A DNA stretch of 64,000 nucleotides from Symbiodinium microadriaticum (GCA_001939145.1 LSRX01000137.1:115252-179251); one strand, 5' to 3'. Counted from the first letter of the stretch, positions 21,823 through 32,604 are shown. Notes: a model not told the origin generated them from the letters alone. Numbers and translations are program-made.

Positions 21823-21922
21823 CTTCCCCAATAAGCCAGGGAAATAAAGGGATAAACTTTCAGATTACTACTAAATTATAAGAACCCCAAAAAATTTAAA
21901 GGTTGGGTATGGGGGAACTAAG
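21823..21922. mobile_element. TIR-A element interrupting an ORF
   Basis: Complete copy close to the family consensus; cuts the frame at 21675. Confidence 0.8.
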
Positions 21923-22309
21923 TTGGGGATCTTGGGGCTTAGGGTTTCAGGGGGATGCTGTGATTCTCATAAGCTTCAAGGTCACAGAATGGAGTCAGTG
22001 GCTTGAGGGCTTTAAGGCTTTAGGGTAATAGGGTTTAGGTTTTGAGGTTTCAACCCTAAACCCTAAACCCTAAACCGGGTAGGGTTCGGGTAGGCTTCAG
22101 GGGTTTAGGGTTTAGGTTTTGAGGTTTCAGGGTTTAGGGGTTTCGGGGAAGGTTCAGGGGTTTAGGAAGGTTGCAGGGCCCACACTTAAGTGCCTTGGCC
22201 GAACCCCAGGTGCCACAATCCCAGATAAAGATTAAGAGGACCTGAATCCAGCAATGCACAATTATTTATGGAGTGCTCCTTCATGCGATATCAGAAAGAA
22301 CCTTTGCAA

Positions 22310-22565
22310 ACACCCTAAGCCCTAAACCCGAAAGCATAAACATCCCTAAACCCTAAACCCTACACCCTAGACATCACTAAACCCTAAACCCTAAACCCTA
22401 GAAATCCCTAAACCCTAAACCCTAAACCCTAGAAATCCCTAGACCCTAAACCCTTAAGCCCTAAACATCCCTAAACCATAAAACCCTAAACCCTACACCC
22501 TAGACATCACCAAAACCTGCACCCTGGGCATCCCCCCAAACCCCCTGTTGGGTTTAGGGTTTAGG
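22310..22565. repeat. CCCTAAA array with a larger repeat unit
   Basis: Units of about 30-40 bp ending in ACATCCCTAAACC/GAAATCCCTAAACC recur, then the orientation changes to TTTAGGG at about 22550. Confidence 0.8.
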
Positions 22566-22689
22566 GTTTAGGGTTTTGGGTGTCTCTGGGTTTAGCGAGC
22601 CTCCACTGTGATAATGGTGCTGCTTCGGCGTTTAGCCGGGCTTCTCGCCTGGCTTCTGGGGCTTAGGGCCTAGGGCTTTGGGCGTAGAG

Positions 22690-22865
22690 GTGTAGAGCTT
22701 CAGGGGGTTTAGGGGTTGTGGGGTTTGGGGGTTTTGGGGTTTTAGGGTTTGGCTTTGGTTGGGGGTTAGGGTTTAGGGTTTAGGGGTTTGGGGGTTTGGG
22801 GTTTAGGGTTTTAGGGTTAAGGGGTTCAGGGTTTGGGTTTTAAGGTTTGGCTTTGAGGCTTGGGG
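22690..22865. repeat. TTTAGGG/TTTGGGG tract
   Basis: Degenerate, G-rich. Confidence 0.8.
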
Positions 22866-22968
22866 GTAGAGATGGAGGGTCTGGGATGGAGGGATCAGGA
22901 CCATGGTTGGGGACCTCATCAACCAGCCCCCGACCACCCAACTATAATAGATGACAATACAGTATTGG

Positions 22969-23058
22969 TAGCCCAATACCCCTTTATTCAGGAATGCACC
23001 TCAAATTATAAGGTGCTGAAAGCTCTGATTTAATCTATTCCTCAATCAGGGCTCTCTG
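22969..23058. mobile_element. TIR-F element, degraded
   Basis: GTAGCCCAATACCCCTTTAT left, right arm reduced to AGGGCTCTCTG. Confidence 0.65.
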
Positions 23059-23189
23059 CCCTAAACCCTAAAACCTAAACCTCATGGAAATCCTAAACCC
23101 AGCCAAGAGAGGCCAGAGGGGCCGGTGTTGCGACGTTTCGGCCTCTGGGCACGACGTCCGCCGGCGCGCACGCCTTCTGGGAGAGATTA

Positions 23190-23280
23190 GGGGGATTTCT
23201 GGGGATATAGACCCAACGAGGTCCCTGTTAAGAGAGCCATATAAGTATGGTTAAGAAGGGTCCCCATTAAGGTTGTACAC
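23190..23280. repeat. Low-copy dispersed repeat L
   Basis: GGGGATATAGACCC...GGTCCCTGTTAAGAGAGCCA recurs at 31443-31542 and 63275-63330. No clear terminal repeats. Confidence 0.5.
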
Positions 23281-23745
23281 GGGTTTGGGAGGGTGTCGAA
23301 TGGCTTTATAATACACTTCTGTCAAGTCTAAGCCTACACAGCCCCTCCCTAAACCCTAAACCCTAAACCCCTAGACCCCTAAACCCTAAACCCTAAACCC
23401 CTAGACCCCTAAACCCTAAACCCATTCAGGATCCTGTAGCCCTAAAAAAAACAGGCAACTCTTGCGAAGCCCGCAAGCTCTCTCGTTCCCTCCCTCAGTC
23501 GACGAGCAATCAGTGCAGTGAAAGCTGCGAACGGCCAACTCCTTACACTCCGCGCAGCAACGGTCGCCCAAAACCCTAAACCCTAAAACCCTAAGCCCTA
23601 AACCTTAAGCCGTAAACCCAAAACCCTAAGCCCAACACCCTAAACCCCTAAACCCTAAACCCTGAAGTTCTGGTCAAACGGCGTGCGGGTGTGGCAAGCG
23701 TGCCGCTTCCATTTTGGTGGATCAACTCGGCCCCGGAGCGAGCGC

Positions 23746-23899
23746 ACTTGGAGGGTCGGGGGATCTTAGTAACTAGTTATCTTATGGATCCCTTTTAGGC
23801 TTAGTAAGCAGTTATTTTGTAGACTTAGACACTTATAACTCTACTTATTAAAAATATGTCTACGTATTACCTACTTACTAAGTCCCCTGGCCCTCCAAG
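23746..23899. mobile_element. TIR-C element
   Basis: Complete arms; interior somewhat enlarged. Confidence 0.75.
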
Positions 23900-24108
23900 A
23901 CTCCAATGCCTCGGCGCGGTTCGCGACGACGTCGTGCTCCGTGGTGCTGGGTCCCATGAAGACCCTGAGTCCTAAACCCTAAACCCCTAAACCCCTAAAC
24001 CCCAAACCTTAAAACCCCTAAACCCTAAAACCCTAAAACCCTAAACCGAGAGGCATTCCTGGTTTCAGCAAGAGAGGAGACCTTTAGAAACGAGCCTTAA
24101 GCTTAGCT

Positions 24109-24245
24109 TCTTAGCTGCTGAGTTCATAAGCGCAAAAAAGTGTAGAGTGTAGGGTTTAGAGTTTAGGGTACGATTTAAGTTCTATAATTATAAGGAGTCA
24201 TATTATCCCAAAAAGATTTTAAGGTGTACTCATTCAGCTACTCAG
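24109..24245. mobile_element. TIR-I element with telomeric insert
   Basis: Family definition: about 100 bp, ends CTTAGCTGCTGAGT and ACTCATTCAGCTACTAAG, interior TTCTATAAGGGG.TCATATTATCCC. Here a stretch with GTAGGGTTTAGAGTTTAGGG (about 24147-24176) sits inside the left half. Confidence 0.75.
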
Positions 24246-24313
24246 GTTTGTAAGGGGTTTAGGGCAGGAGCTAACGGCCGTACAGTACTGATCTCAAAGG
24301 TTTAGGGTTTAGG

Positions 24314-24353
24314 GTTCCCCAATAGCCAGGGACACGAAAGCTTAAACTTTCAG
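24314..24353. mobile_element. TIR-A 5' fragment
   Basis: Left end and AAACTTTCAG motif only; joined directly to a TTTAGGG tract on its left. Confidence 0.6.
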
Positions 24354-24485
24354 CATGGTACGAACTTCTGACAGAGCTCAATTCTCTCTGTAGCCCGACA
24401 TCTCAAGCGGCTTGGACGCTTTCTCCGATCTCACACAGGAAAGTCTGTTGCCTAAACCTTTTTGTCAGTTGACGGTTGTCTTAAA

Positions 24486-24597
24486 ACCTGAAGGACCAAA
24501 TGACACTTAAAAGTCATGGCCCTATACCCTTATGCCATTAATCCTTTTCTGGTGTATGAACCCGAAACAGTCTTAGGGCTCTTTTTCGTCGTTAAGG
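24486..24597. mobile_element. TIR-B element
   Basis: Complete but diverged. Confidence 0.7.
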
Positions 24598-24666
24598 AAG
24601 TGCGAAATCCAAACCCCGAGTACTGTTACTCACTTGTCTTCAATTGGTAGGAATGCAAGCCGCGGT

Positions 24667-24750
24667 CTAGGCTGAAACAGGCAGGTGCCAATCAGGGGGT
24701 TTAGGGTTTAGGGTCTAGGTTGAAACAGGCAGGTGCCAATCAGGGGGTTT
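24667..24750. repeat. Short tandem duplication around TTTAGGG
   Basis: The segment with GAAACAGGCAGGTGCCAATC and AGGGGGTTT occurs twice, with two TTTAGGG units between the copies. Confidence 0.8.
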
Positions 24751-25334
24751 CTTCTAATAGTTATATAGCAAGGTTTGGTTGGAATGGTAAGCTATGACTA
24801 CCAAGGGACTAATAAAGGAATGATGTTACACCCTAAACCCTAAACCCTAAGCCTTAAACCCTAAACCCTAAGCCATAAACCCTAAGCCATAAACCCTAAA
24901 ACCTAAACCCTAAACCCTAAGCCCTAAACCCCTTTGTTCTCCCTACTGCAGAGCCCCAGGATCTGGACTGCTGTATGGGCGGCAAAGGTCATCTTCTCTA
25001 GGCACGCAGGCGCAGTGCAGAGTTGATTGCACCGCCACAGGGTTTAGGGTTTAGGGGTTTAGGGGTTTAGGGTATGGTTTAGGGTTTAGGGTATGCCCTC
25101 CTAACCTCTGCTTGATGGACTTACTCAGTACAAGCGCACCGTACCACGCAAGATAGGAGCCGGAAAACATGGAGTAGGGTTTTGCGGTTGCGAGGTTACA
25201 GTATGATATATCAAGGAACACTAAGCAAGGAACCCTGTTGGAAACTGTTGAGGTCCTCCTGTCATCAGAAATCGCTTCCACACTTTTTGAACCGTAAACA
25301 AAGGCCCTAAACCCTAAACCCTAAACGAACGCAA

Positions 25335-25438
25335 CCCTTAAGGACGAAAAGAACCCTAAAAGGGTTTAGAGTTCATACACCATATAGGGATTCATAGTAT
25401 ACGGGTATAGGGCCCCTACTTTTAAGGGTCATTTCGTC
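25335..25438. mobile_element. TIR-B element
   Basis: Complete, reversed; close to consensus. Confidence 0.75.
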
Positions 25439-25600
25439 ATGAATGACTTCAGAAGAGCGAAGAGCGTGAGAGGATAGGGACTAGTTTAGGGTTTAGGGTC
25501 TTAGGGCTCTCAAGTTCTTGTGTTTAGGGGCCTCCGAAACCAAGGCAACCCAAACACCCGACAACCTAAGCCCAAGCACAGTAATTACCTACGAGATCCT

Positions 25601-25704
25601 TTGGTTGATGAGATAAATCCTGCATTACCCATAGTAAGGCGCATACCATAATTCCCATAGTTTAGGGTCCTTAAGGTAATGCAGGATTCATATCATCTAC
25701 AGTA
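25601..25704. mobile_element. TIR-D element
   Basis: Complete. A right-half fragment lies at 25810-25867. Confidence 0.75.
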
Positions 25705-26044
25705 TCATAAGGAACCGCCAAGACCCTACTGTAATTATAAAGGCCCTACTACATTAAACCCCAAACCATGCCTTCAAAGTCGTGTCATCATCGAATATCA
25801 TCAACAGTAGTACCATAATTCCGATAATTCAAGGTCCTCAACTTCATGCAGGATTTATAACCATCAAACCCTAAACCCTAAAACCCTAAACCCTAAAAAC
25901 CCTTAACCCTAAACCCTAGCAGTTTGTTCTTATCTTTTGTACTCGGCCCTGTAGACCCCAAAGCCCTGAACCCTAGTGTGGGCTTCCTGAGACTCAGAAG
26001 TTGGTTCCCGAACCCAAGAGTCGACAACCATGGCAGGAAACCTG

Positions 26045-26203
26045 TATAGAACGGCTTAGGGTTTAGGGTTTAGGGTTTAGGGTTTGGGGTTTAGGGTTTA
26101 GGGTTTAGGGTTTGGGGTTTAGGGTTTAGGGTTCAGGGTTTGGGGTTTAGGGTTTAGGGTTTAGGGTTTGGGGTTTGGGGTTTGGGGTTTAGGGTTTAGG
26201 TAT
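26045..26203. repeat. TTTAGGG/TTTGGGG array
   Basis: TTTAGGG units with a TTTGGGG unit every three to four units, a weak higher-order pattern. Confidence 0.85.
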
Positions 26204-26309
26204 AGAGCGGCTTAGCCCTAAGGCCCTAAGGCCCTAAACGTTAAACCCCCAAACCCAAAACCCTAAGGCCCTAAAACCTCAACTTGCAAAGCCCTCAAGA
26301 CTAAACCCT

Positions 26310-26444
26310 ACTTGGAGGGTCGGGGGACTTAGGAACTAGCTATTTTAAAGACTTATAAGGCTCATAAAACCCCAATTAGGATCCCTTTTAGGGTACTTAT
26401 AACTCTACTTAATATCTACCTACTAAGTCCTCCGCCCCTCCAAG
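26310..26444. mobile_element. TIR-C element
   Basis: Complete, set against a CCCTAAA unit. Confidence 0.8.
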
Positions 26445-26688
26445 TAAGCCAGACATCCTAAACTTAACTTTAACACCCTCAACACAATCCTACAGGGTTT
26501 AGGGTCTAGGGTTTAGGGTTTAGGGCTCTAGGGTTTAGGGTTTAGGGTTTAGGGTTTAGGGCTAAGCTGGCAACATCTTCAACTCGAAACCCTAAGCCCT
26601 AAAGTTTTTAAGACCCTCGGCATCCCTCAAGACTGAAGGTTTAGGGGTTTAGGAGTTTAGGGCTTAGGGGTCTAGGGGTTTAGGGGCT

Positions 26689-26806
26689 ACTTGGCTATCT
26701 TCTGAACCCCCTCCTAAAAGTTAAACTTTTAGCATCCTTAGTACAGTTCCTATACAAGCCCAAACAGTTAAGGTCCGAAGAGCCAAGCAGAAGAACGCCA
26801 AGGTTA
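26689..26806. mobile_element. TIR-N element
   Basis: Second copy with the same ends; runs directly into the CCCTAAA array. Confidence 0.65.
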
Positions 26807-26813
26807 GGGTAAA

Positions 26814-27326
26814 CCCTAAACCCCTAAACCCTAAACCCCTAAACCCCTAAACCCCTAAACCCCTAAACCCTAAACCCTAAACCCTAAACCCCTAAACCCC
26901 TAAACCCTAAACCCCTAAACCCCTAAACCCCTAAACCCCTAAACCCTAAACCCTAAACCCTAAACCCCTAAACCCCTAAACCCTAAACCCCTAAACCCCT
27001 AAACCCCTAAACCCCTAAACCCTAAACCCTAAACCCTAAACCCCTAAACCCCTAAACCCTAAACCCCTAAACCCCTAAACCCCTAAACCCCTAAACCCTA
27101 AACCCTAAACCCTAAACCCCTAAACCCCTAAACCCTAAACCCCTAAACCCCTAAACCCCTAAACCCCTAAACCCTAAACCCTAAACCCTAAACCCCTAAA
27201 CCCCTAAACCCTAAACCCCTAAACCCCTAAACCCCTAAACCCCTAAACCCTAAACCCTAAACCCTAAACCCCTAAACCCCTAAACCCTAAACCCCTAAAC
27301 CCCTAAACCCCTAAACCCCTAAACCC
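26814..27326. repeat. Telomere-type array with 76-bp higher-order unit
   Basis: Built from A = CCCTAAA (7 bp) and B = CCCCTAAA (8 bp). The order AAABBABBBB (76 bp) repeats; triple-A blocks start at 26868, 26944, 27020 and 27096, and so on. About 6.7 units, ending at the NN gap. Confidence 0.9.
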
Positions 27327-27328
27327 NN
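27327..27328. other. Assembly gap (NN)
   Basis: Follows the 76-bp-unit telomeric array; sequence after it starts inside a TIR-A element. Other single Ns lie at 39242, 41142, 45207, 46812, 53727 and 59716. Confidence 0.95.
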
Positions 27329-27371
27329 TAAAAACCCAAAAAGTTCAAAGGCTGGGTATTGGGGAACTAAG
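27329..27371. mobile_element. TIR-A 3' fragment at assembly gap
   Basis: Right half only (AACCCAAAAAGTTCAAAGG through TATTGGGGAACTAAG), beginning straight after the NN gap. Confidence 0.7.
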
Positions 27372-28480
27372 CCAGAAAGCCCCAATACTCGTTCTCTAAG
27401 GATCAGACCCCTAGGGGTTTCATCGGAGTTCATAGGATTTTGGGAGGGATTCATAAGCTAGCTTCTTCCGTAACCGGGCCCCAAAAAGGTTCAAACTTCT
27501 AATATAGACTAGATATATCAAGCCAAAAAGTTTAAAGTTCTACCATTGGCGAAGTAAGTAAGGGTTGTTCTCGCCGTGCTGTACAACTACTGAGTACTGA
27601 ACTACTTGCTAAGTCCCCCGACGCTCCTCGTAAGCAAACCCAGACAAGGCAAAGCGCATGCCGCTGTTGACCGGCGCGGACGGGTGGAGGGGGCGGCAGC
27701 ATAGCAGATAAGGTCCCTGGGAGCAGGGTTTTTACTAGGTTCAAATATTGCTTTGGGGTTTCACAGATTCTTTATGGTTTTACAGGCTTAGAAAGGGTTT
27801 ATGTCTAGTTGGCCAGTACCGTCCAAGAATAAGGGTACCATTCTTCCTGCTGTTCAGGTTTGATCAGGAGAACTCATTAAACAAAACCAACAAACCGAAA
27901 ATTTACGCTGCGCTGCTTCTGTTTTGAACGTACAAGGTTTTGCGATGTTTTGTGGATTGCCACATGTATGCAGTATTCCGCTTTGGATGACATAATTAAG
28001 ACTTGTTCCATACGAAGCAGTTTAGTATGAGCTGTCTGACGTTTTCAGGACTTGCTTACTTGTCCAGTATAGTCGGGGAACTAAAGTTAGCAACCCTCGG
28101 GATTCTGTAAGGATGCGTAAGGACTGTAGTAACCCAAAAATGCTAAAGTTAAACGTTTCCTATTCTACTGCTAAGCTGTTGTCCAGGTCATAGCGATCTT
28201 TCTCTTCTAGGTCTTGGTTTAAGGTTTAGGGGTCAGGGCGACCGGCAGGTTCACATGCAGCTTTTTTGGGATGTTGGCTTCGATAGTCTTGGTGCCCCAA
28301 CCCCGATCTCACAAAGGATCCAAGAGCCGAATCCCCCAAAAACCATGTTGTATTATTAGCGTTCTGGAGATGTGCACCAACAAGGGTTTTTACTGACGTC
28401 ACCACAACTACAGGAAAAAAAATTCTTTTCCCTTTGCCCTGGTACCGAGTTTAATACGAACACCAAGAGAACTAAACCCC
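27372..28480. other. Unique flank downstream of the RCC1-like gene
   Basis: Almost free of telomeric repeats; holds a TIR-C arm fragment at 27595-27633. The minus frame 27532-27744 is not recognised. Confidence 0.5.
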
Positions 28481-28539
28481 TTAAATCCTAAATCCTAAGG
28501 GATTAAGGCTTTGCGTTTCGAACGGTTGCCTTTCGTTTT

Positions 28540-29712
28540 CTACTCACTGTAGTTGCGCTGAGCTGACAAAGCACTGCTCTCACCACCGCCTATCGCAGCA
28601 AAGGCATACAGACTTGCTTGAATCTGCTGCACAGACTTCAGCTGATCTCGCACAGCACTGCTGTCACCACCAGCGTCAACGTGGCCCCAGGTCACGACGG
28701 AACCATCCCCAAGAATCGCAGCAAAGGCCGCATCACTTGCTTGAATCTGCTCCACATTCTTCAGCTGATCTCGCACAGCACTGCTGTCACCCCCGCCGGC
28801 AGCATCGCCCCAGGTCGCGACGGAGCCATCACCCAGGACAGCAGCAAAGGCAAACGGAGTTGCTTGAATCTGCTGCACATTCTGCAGCTGTTCTCGCACA
28901 GCACTGCTGTCACCACCAAAGTCAGCATAGCCCCAGGTCACCACGGAGCCATCAGCAAGGATAGCAGCAAAGGCATGACGAGTTGCTTGAATCTGCTGCA
29001 CATTCTTCAGCTGATGTTGCACAGCACTGCTGTCACCACCGGTCCGACGAGAGCCCCATGTCAGGACGGAGCCATCCCCCCGGATTCCAGCAAAGGCAGC
29101 AAAAGTTGCTTGAATCTGCTGCACATTCGTCAGCTGGTCTCGCACGGCACTGCTGTCACCACCTTCGTCAGCATTCCCCCAGGTCACCACGGAACCATCC
29201 ACAAGGATTGCAGCAAAGGCATTTTCAGTTGATTGAACCTGTTGCACATTCTGCAGCTGATCTCGCACAGCACTGCTGTCCCCACCGCAGTAAGCACTGC
29301 CCCAGGTCACCACCGAGCCATCACCAAGGATGGCAGCAAAGGCATACCGAGTTGCTTGAATCTGCTGCACATTCTTCAGCTGATTTCGCACAGCACTGCT
29401 GTCACCACCGCAGTGAGCATAGCCCCAGGTCACGACGGAGCCATCCCCCAGGAGCGCAGAAAAGACCCGGTCGTTACCGCATATGTCGACCCCGCGAACC
29501 TGCAACGTGAGCGGCTCCGCATATTGCAGCCTGGCCTTCTTGAGCAGCGCTCCTCCATCAAGAACGTTTCCGGTGGAGTCCAAGAGTCGACCTTTCCCAG
29601 CTCCGAGGGCTGTCTGCGCACGCACCCTCAGCGATTCCACGGATTCGTCCTCGTCTGTCTGAAGTGACACAGTCTTGCCACTTATGAGGCCTACCTGAAG
29701 CGTCAGCGACAT
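28540..29712 (-). CDS. Ubiquitin-like + RCC1-like repeat protein (390 aa, intronless)
   Basis: Single uninterrupted frame from ATG (29710-29712) to TAG. An in-frame TGA three codons upstream (29722-29724) makes this the first available ATG. Residues 1-72 look like a ubiquitin-like fold (SLTLQVGLISGKTVSLQT start, LTLQV end). From F84 seven 41-residue repeats follow, starting near F84, F125, F166, F207, F248, F289 and F330, each with G/ADGSVVTWG, GGDSSAV and QLxNVQQIQA. An eighth at F371 is cut short and lacks DGSVVTWG. Known: RCC1 and HERC proteins build seven-bladed propellers from about 50-residue repeats; proteins of this architecture are abundant in Symbiodiniaceae and are often labelled HERC-like. 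Inferred: a compact seven-blade propeller for protein-protein contacts. No HECT domain is present, so ligase activity is not supported. It lies between a telomeric array/gap and two TIR-C elements. Confidence 0.85.
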   Translation of the reverse strand: MSLTLQVGLISGKTVSLQTDEDESVESLRVRAQTALGAGKGRLLDSTGNVLDGGALLKKARLQYAEPLTLQVRGVDICGNDRVFSALLGDGSVVTWGYAHCGGDSSAVRNQLKNVQQIQATRYAFAAILGDGSVVTWGSAYCGGDSSAVRDQLQNVQQVQSTENAFAAILVDGSVVTWGNADEGGDSSAVRDQLTNVQQIQATFAAFAGIRGDGSVLTWGSRRTGGDSSAVQHQLKNVQQIQATRHAFAAILADGSVVTWGYADFGGDSSAVREQLQNVQQIQATPFAFAAVLGDGSVATWGDAAGGGDSSAVRDQLKNVEQIQASDAAFAAILGDGSVVTWGHVDAGGDSSAVRDQLKSVQQIQASLYAFAAIGGGESSALSAQRNYSE

Positions 29713-29894
29713 GATGAAAGCTCAAGCTTGTGATCCATCCATGGCCAACGTCCCTCTGCCGGGGCTGCTTTTTCCTGCGCCCCAAGCAGGCTTAAGGTTA
29801 GCTATAATTACTCTACTGCCAGAACCCTAAACCCTTAACCCTTGCGACTGACTGCAATCCGAGCCCCCCCCGAGGCTCTTGAGTCTTAGAGGTC

Positions 29895-30039
29895 ACTTGG
29901 AGGGTCGGGGTACTTAGTAACTACTTGTTTTATGGACTTATAAAGTATCATACCCCCAATTAGGATCCCCTTTTAGGGTAGTTATAACTCTGCGGAATAT
30001 CCACTTACTAAGTTCCCTGACCGCTCTGACCCTCCAAGT
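29895..30039. mobile_element. TIR-C element with 7-bp target duplication
   Basis: Complete; AGAGGTC occurs immediately before (29888-29894) and immediately after (30040-30046), a clean target-site duplication. Lies upstream of the RCC1-like gene. Confidence 0.88.
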
Positions 30040-30288
30040 AGAGGTCAAGGGCGTTGCGCCAAATTGGGGCGCTGCCTTTCCCCCTCCGACCGAATCCCTC
30101 AGTCCGAGCCGGTTTGGTTGATATTGAAAAACCTAAACCCTAAACCCTTAAAACCCTAAAAGCCCTAAATCCTAAAACCTGAGCCCTAAGCCCTAAACCC
30201 GACATCTTAAACTCTAGCTGTAGAGACGAAAGCTTCGATGTTCAGCTTCGAGGTTAGCGCATCTAAAGTTGAGGATTCGTGGCCCACT

Positions 30289-30421
30289 ACTTGGAGGGTC
30301 GGGGGACTTAGTAAGTAGATATTCCGCAGAGTTATAACTACCCTAAAGGGGATCCTAATTGGGGTAGGATACTTATAAGTCCATAAAATAACTACTTACT
30401 AAGTCCCCCAACCCTCCAAGT
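30289..30421. mobile_element. TIR-C element, inverted sister of the copy at 29895
   Basis: Complete; shares with its neighbour the private variant ATTCCGCAGAGTTATAACTA in inverted orientation. Confidence 0.85.
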
Positions 30422-30696
30422 AGCCCTGGTTGGGGTTTAGGGATTTGGGGGGCTTATAGAGTTATAGGTTCCCAGGGCATAAGTGCCACTTTCTGAGGTT
30501 CCAGTTTGAAACCGAGACAGATCGCAAACAACCAAAACACACACACACACAAACAGCAAACGAGTCAAAATACAAAAGACAGCTAAACCCTGAACCGCCA
30601 AAGCCCTAAACTCCGAAATCCTACACCCAAACCCTGAAAACCTCGATACGAAAGGCTTAAGAAGGTAGAAAACATATAGAGATCTTGAAACTTGGA

Positions 30697-30820
30697 GCCA
30701 GGAAGCACAATAACCTGCAATTAAGGACTATACCTTCAATACCATCAAATCATAAAGAGCTTCATACTATCATTTAAGTTATATTCCGTAGTTAAGGGGC
30801 ATTGGGCTCTGCTCTGTGGG
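30697..30820. mobile_element. TIR-F element, left tip missing
   Basis: Interior and right arm GTTAAGGGGCATTGGGCTCT present. Confidence 0.7.
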
Positions 30821-30982
30821 AATAAGGTTTGGAGTTTTTGGTAATATATTTGTAATACCACACCCTAAGGAATAATGCTGGTAATCATTGATGGCTGTTC
30901 CTGACGCTGTTTTAGTGTAGATGAACATCATATGCCCCAGCCCCAGAAACCTTTTTCCAAGTTTCTACGGCCCCCCATTGTT

Positions 30983-31058
30983 TCAGGACCAAATGACCCT
31001 TAAAAGTAGGGGCCCTATACCCTTATACTATGAATCCCTATATGGTATGTGAACCCTA
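30983..31058. mobile_element. TIR-B element, right arm replaced by CCCTAAA
   Basis: Left arm to GGTATGTGAACCC, then two CCCTAAA units and unrelated sequence. Confidence 0.7.
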
Positions 31059-31156
31059 AACCCTAAACCCTAACCCTTATAAGAGCCCGTAAAAGGAACC
31101 ATTCTGACATACAAACCTTGCAAAACAAACACAAGCGAAGCCTCAGGCTTCGTCCT

Positions 31157-31320
31157 ACTTGGAGGGTCGGGGGACTTAGTAAGTTTAGGGTTTAGTGTCT
31201 AGGGGTTAGGGGTTAGGTAGATCTTAACTAGAGTTATACGTACTCCAAAAGGGATCCTAATTGGGGTTATAATACTTATACGTCCATAAGATAACTAGTT
31301 GCTAAGTCCCCCCCCCAAGT
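31157..31320. mobile_element. TIR-C element with telomeric insert
   Basis: Both ends present; TTAGGGTTTAG...GGGGTTAG (31185-31216) is inserted after ACTTAGTAAGT. Confidence 0.8.
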
Positions 31321-31819
31321 AGAACCCATGTAAACCATATACAACTCCAAACAACCTTTCAAAGCCTACAAAAAGAACCAATAAGGTACCGACAGTACCT
31401 TCACGGATCTGTCTTTTCTTTTTTTGGGAACCCTTGTAGATGGGAGTTAGGATTCGGGGGACCTTTGGGGATATAGACCCTTTCAATAAGGTCCCTTTTA
31501 AGAGAGCCAGAAGTGGGGTTCCGAAGGGTCCCCTTTTAAGTCAACCCTAACCCTAAAACCTAAAAACCCTAAACCCCTAGACTCTAAACCATAAACCCCT
31601 AAACCGCTAAACCCTAGACCCTAAACTCTACACCCCGTTTAAGGGGTCTTAGAGGAAAATCCCGGCCCCAGAAAGACCGGAGCCGCCTCCTCTCGCTGGC
31701 GACTTTGGTGGAGACGCTGACCTGAAGCTGCACTTGAAATTTTAGGGGTCTGACTCAGTGCAATTAGGAGTGTTTTCAGGGTTTAGGTTCCAGGGATGTT
31801 TAGGGTTTAGGGCTTGTGC

Positions 31820-31927
31820 GTTAAGGACCACATGACCCTTAAAAGTAGGGCCCTATACCCTTATACTATGAACCTCTAGATGGTATATGAACCCTAAACC
31901 TTTTTAGGGTTCTTTTCGTCCTTAAGG
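31820..31927. mobile_element. TIR-B element
   Basis: Complete; both TTAAGGAC arms intact. Confidence 0.8.
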
Positions 31928-32120
31928 TAATTGAAGGTTTGGGGGGTTTGGGGGTTTAGGGTTTGGGGGTTTTAGGGGTTTAGGGTTTAGGGTTTGGGGG
32001 TTTAGGGGTTTAGGGGTTTAGAGGTTAGGGTTTAGGGTTTAGGGGTTTAGGGGTTTGGGGTTTAAGGTAATTTTAGGGTCTAGGGTTTAGGGTTTGGGTT
32101 TAAGGGGTTTGGGGCTCTAG
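31925..32120. repeat. TTTAGGG tract
   Basis: Degenerate, beginning at the right end of a TIR-B element. Confidence 0.85.
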
Positions 32121-32497
32121 GCTTTTAGGATGTTTCAGAGGTGTTTGGGTTTTTTGGGTTCACAGGTGTTTTGGGCTTTAGGGTTTCCTGAACGCTTAGG
32201 GGATTGAGCAAGTGCGTAGAAAATCAGCAAGCTTCGGTTGGACTTTCAAGCCCAAACCTTAAGCCCTAAACCCTAAGCCTCAAAACCCTCAGCCCTATTC
32301 TTTTAGGGTTTAGGGTTTATAAGGTCCCTAAGCCTCAAAACCCCCAACCCTATTCTTTCAGGACCCAGCAGACCCAGACTTGCACCCTTACAGACGCCTC
32401 CAAGGAATCCACGGAGCAATTTCAAGAAATCTGAAAACTTCTACAGGGTTGAGGGTTTGTAGGGTTTGGGGTTTAGGGTTTAGGGATTTAGGGTTTA

Positions 32498-32604
32498 CTT
32501 GCTTCACTAATAAGCAAGCCAGGGAAATAAAAGGTTAAACTTTCAGATTACTTCTAAACTATAAGAACCCAAAAAACTTAAAGGTTGGGTATTGGGGAAC
32601 TAAG
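32498..32604. mobile_element. TIR-A element
   Basis: Complete; left end slightly changed (CTTGCTTCACTAATAAG) and abutting TTTAGGG repeats. Confidence 0.75.

Noticed and set aside
23709..23727. Possible dinoflagellate spliced-leader relic (CCATTTTGG then TGGATCAAC)
   Set aside because: Only nine consecutive bases fit the conserved leader as I recall it, and no gene follows; chance is likely.
26814..27326. CRISPR-like array
   Set aside because: Period is made only of telomere-type 7/8-mers with no unique spacers.
28614..29667. Plus-strand repeat ORFs opposite the RCC1-like gene
   Set aside because: They mirror the 123-bp repeats of the minus-strand gene; their products (LLHILQLISHSTAV repeats) have no recognised family, and the minus frame is longer and well explained.
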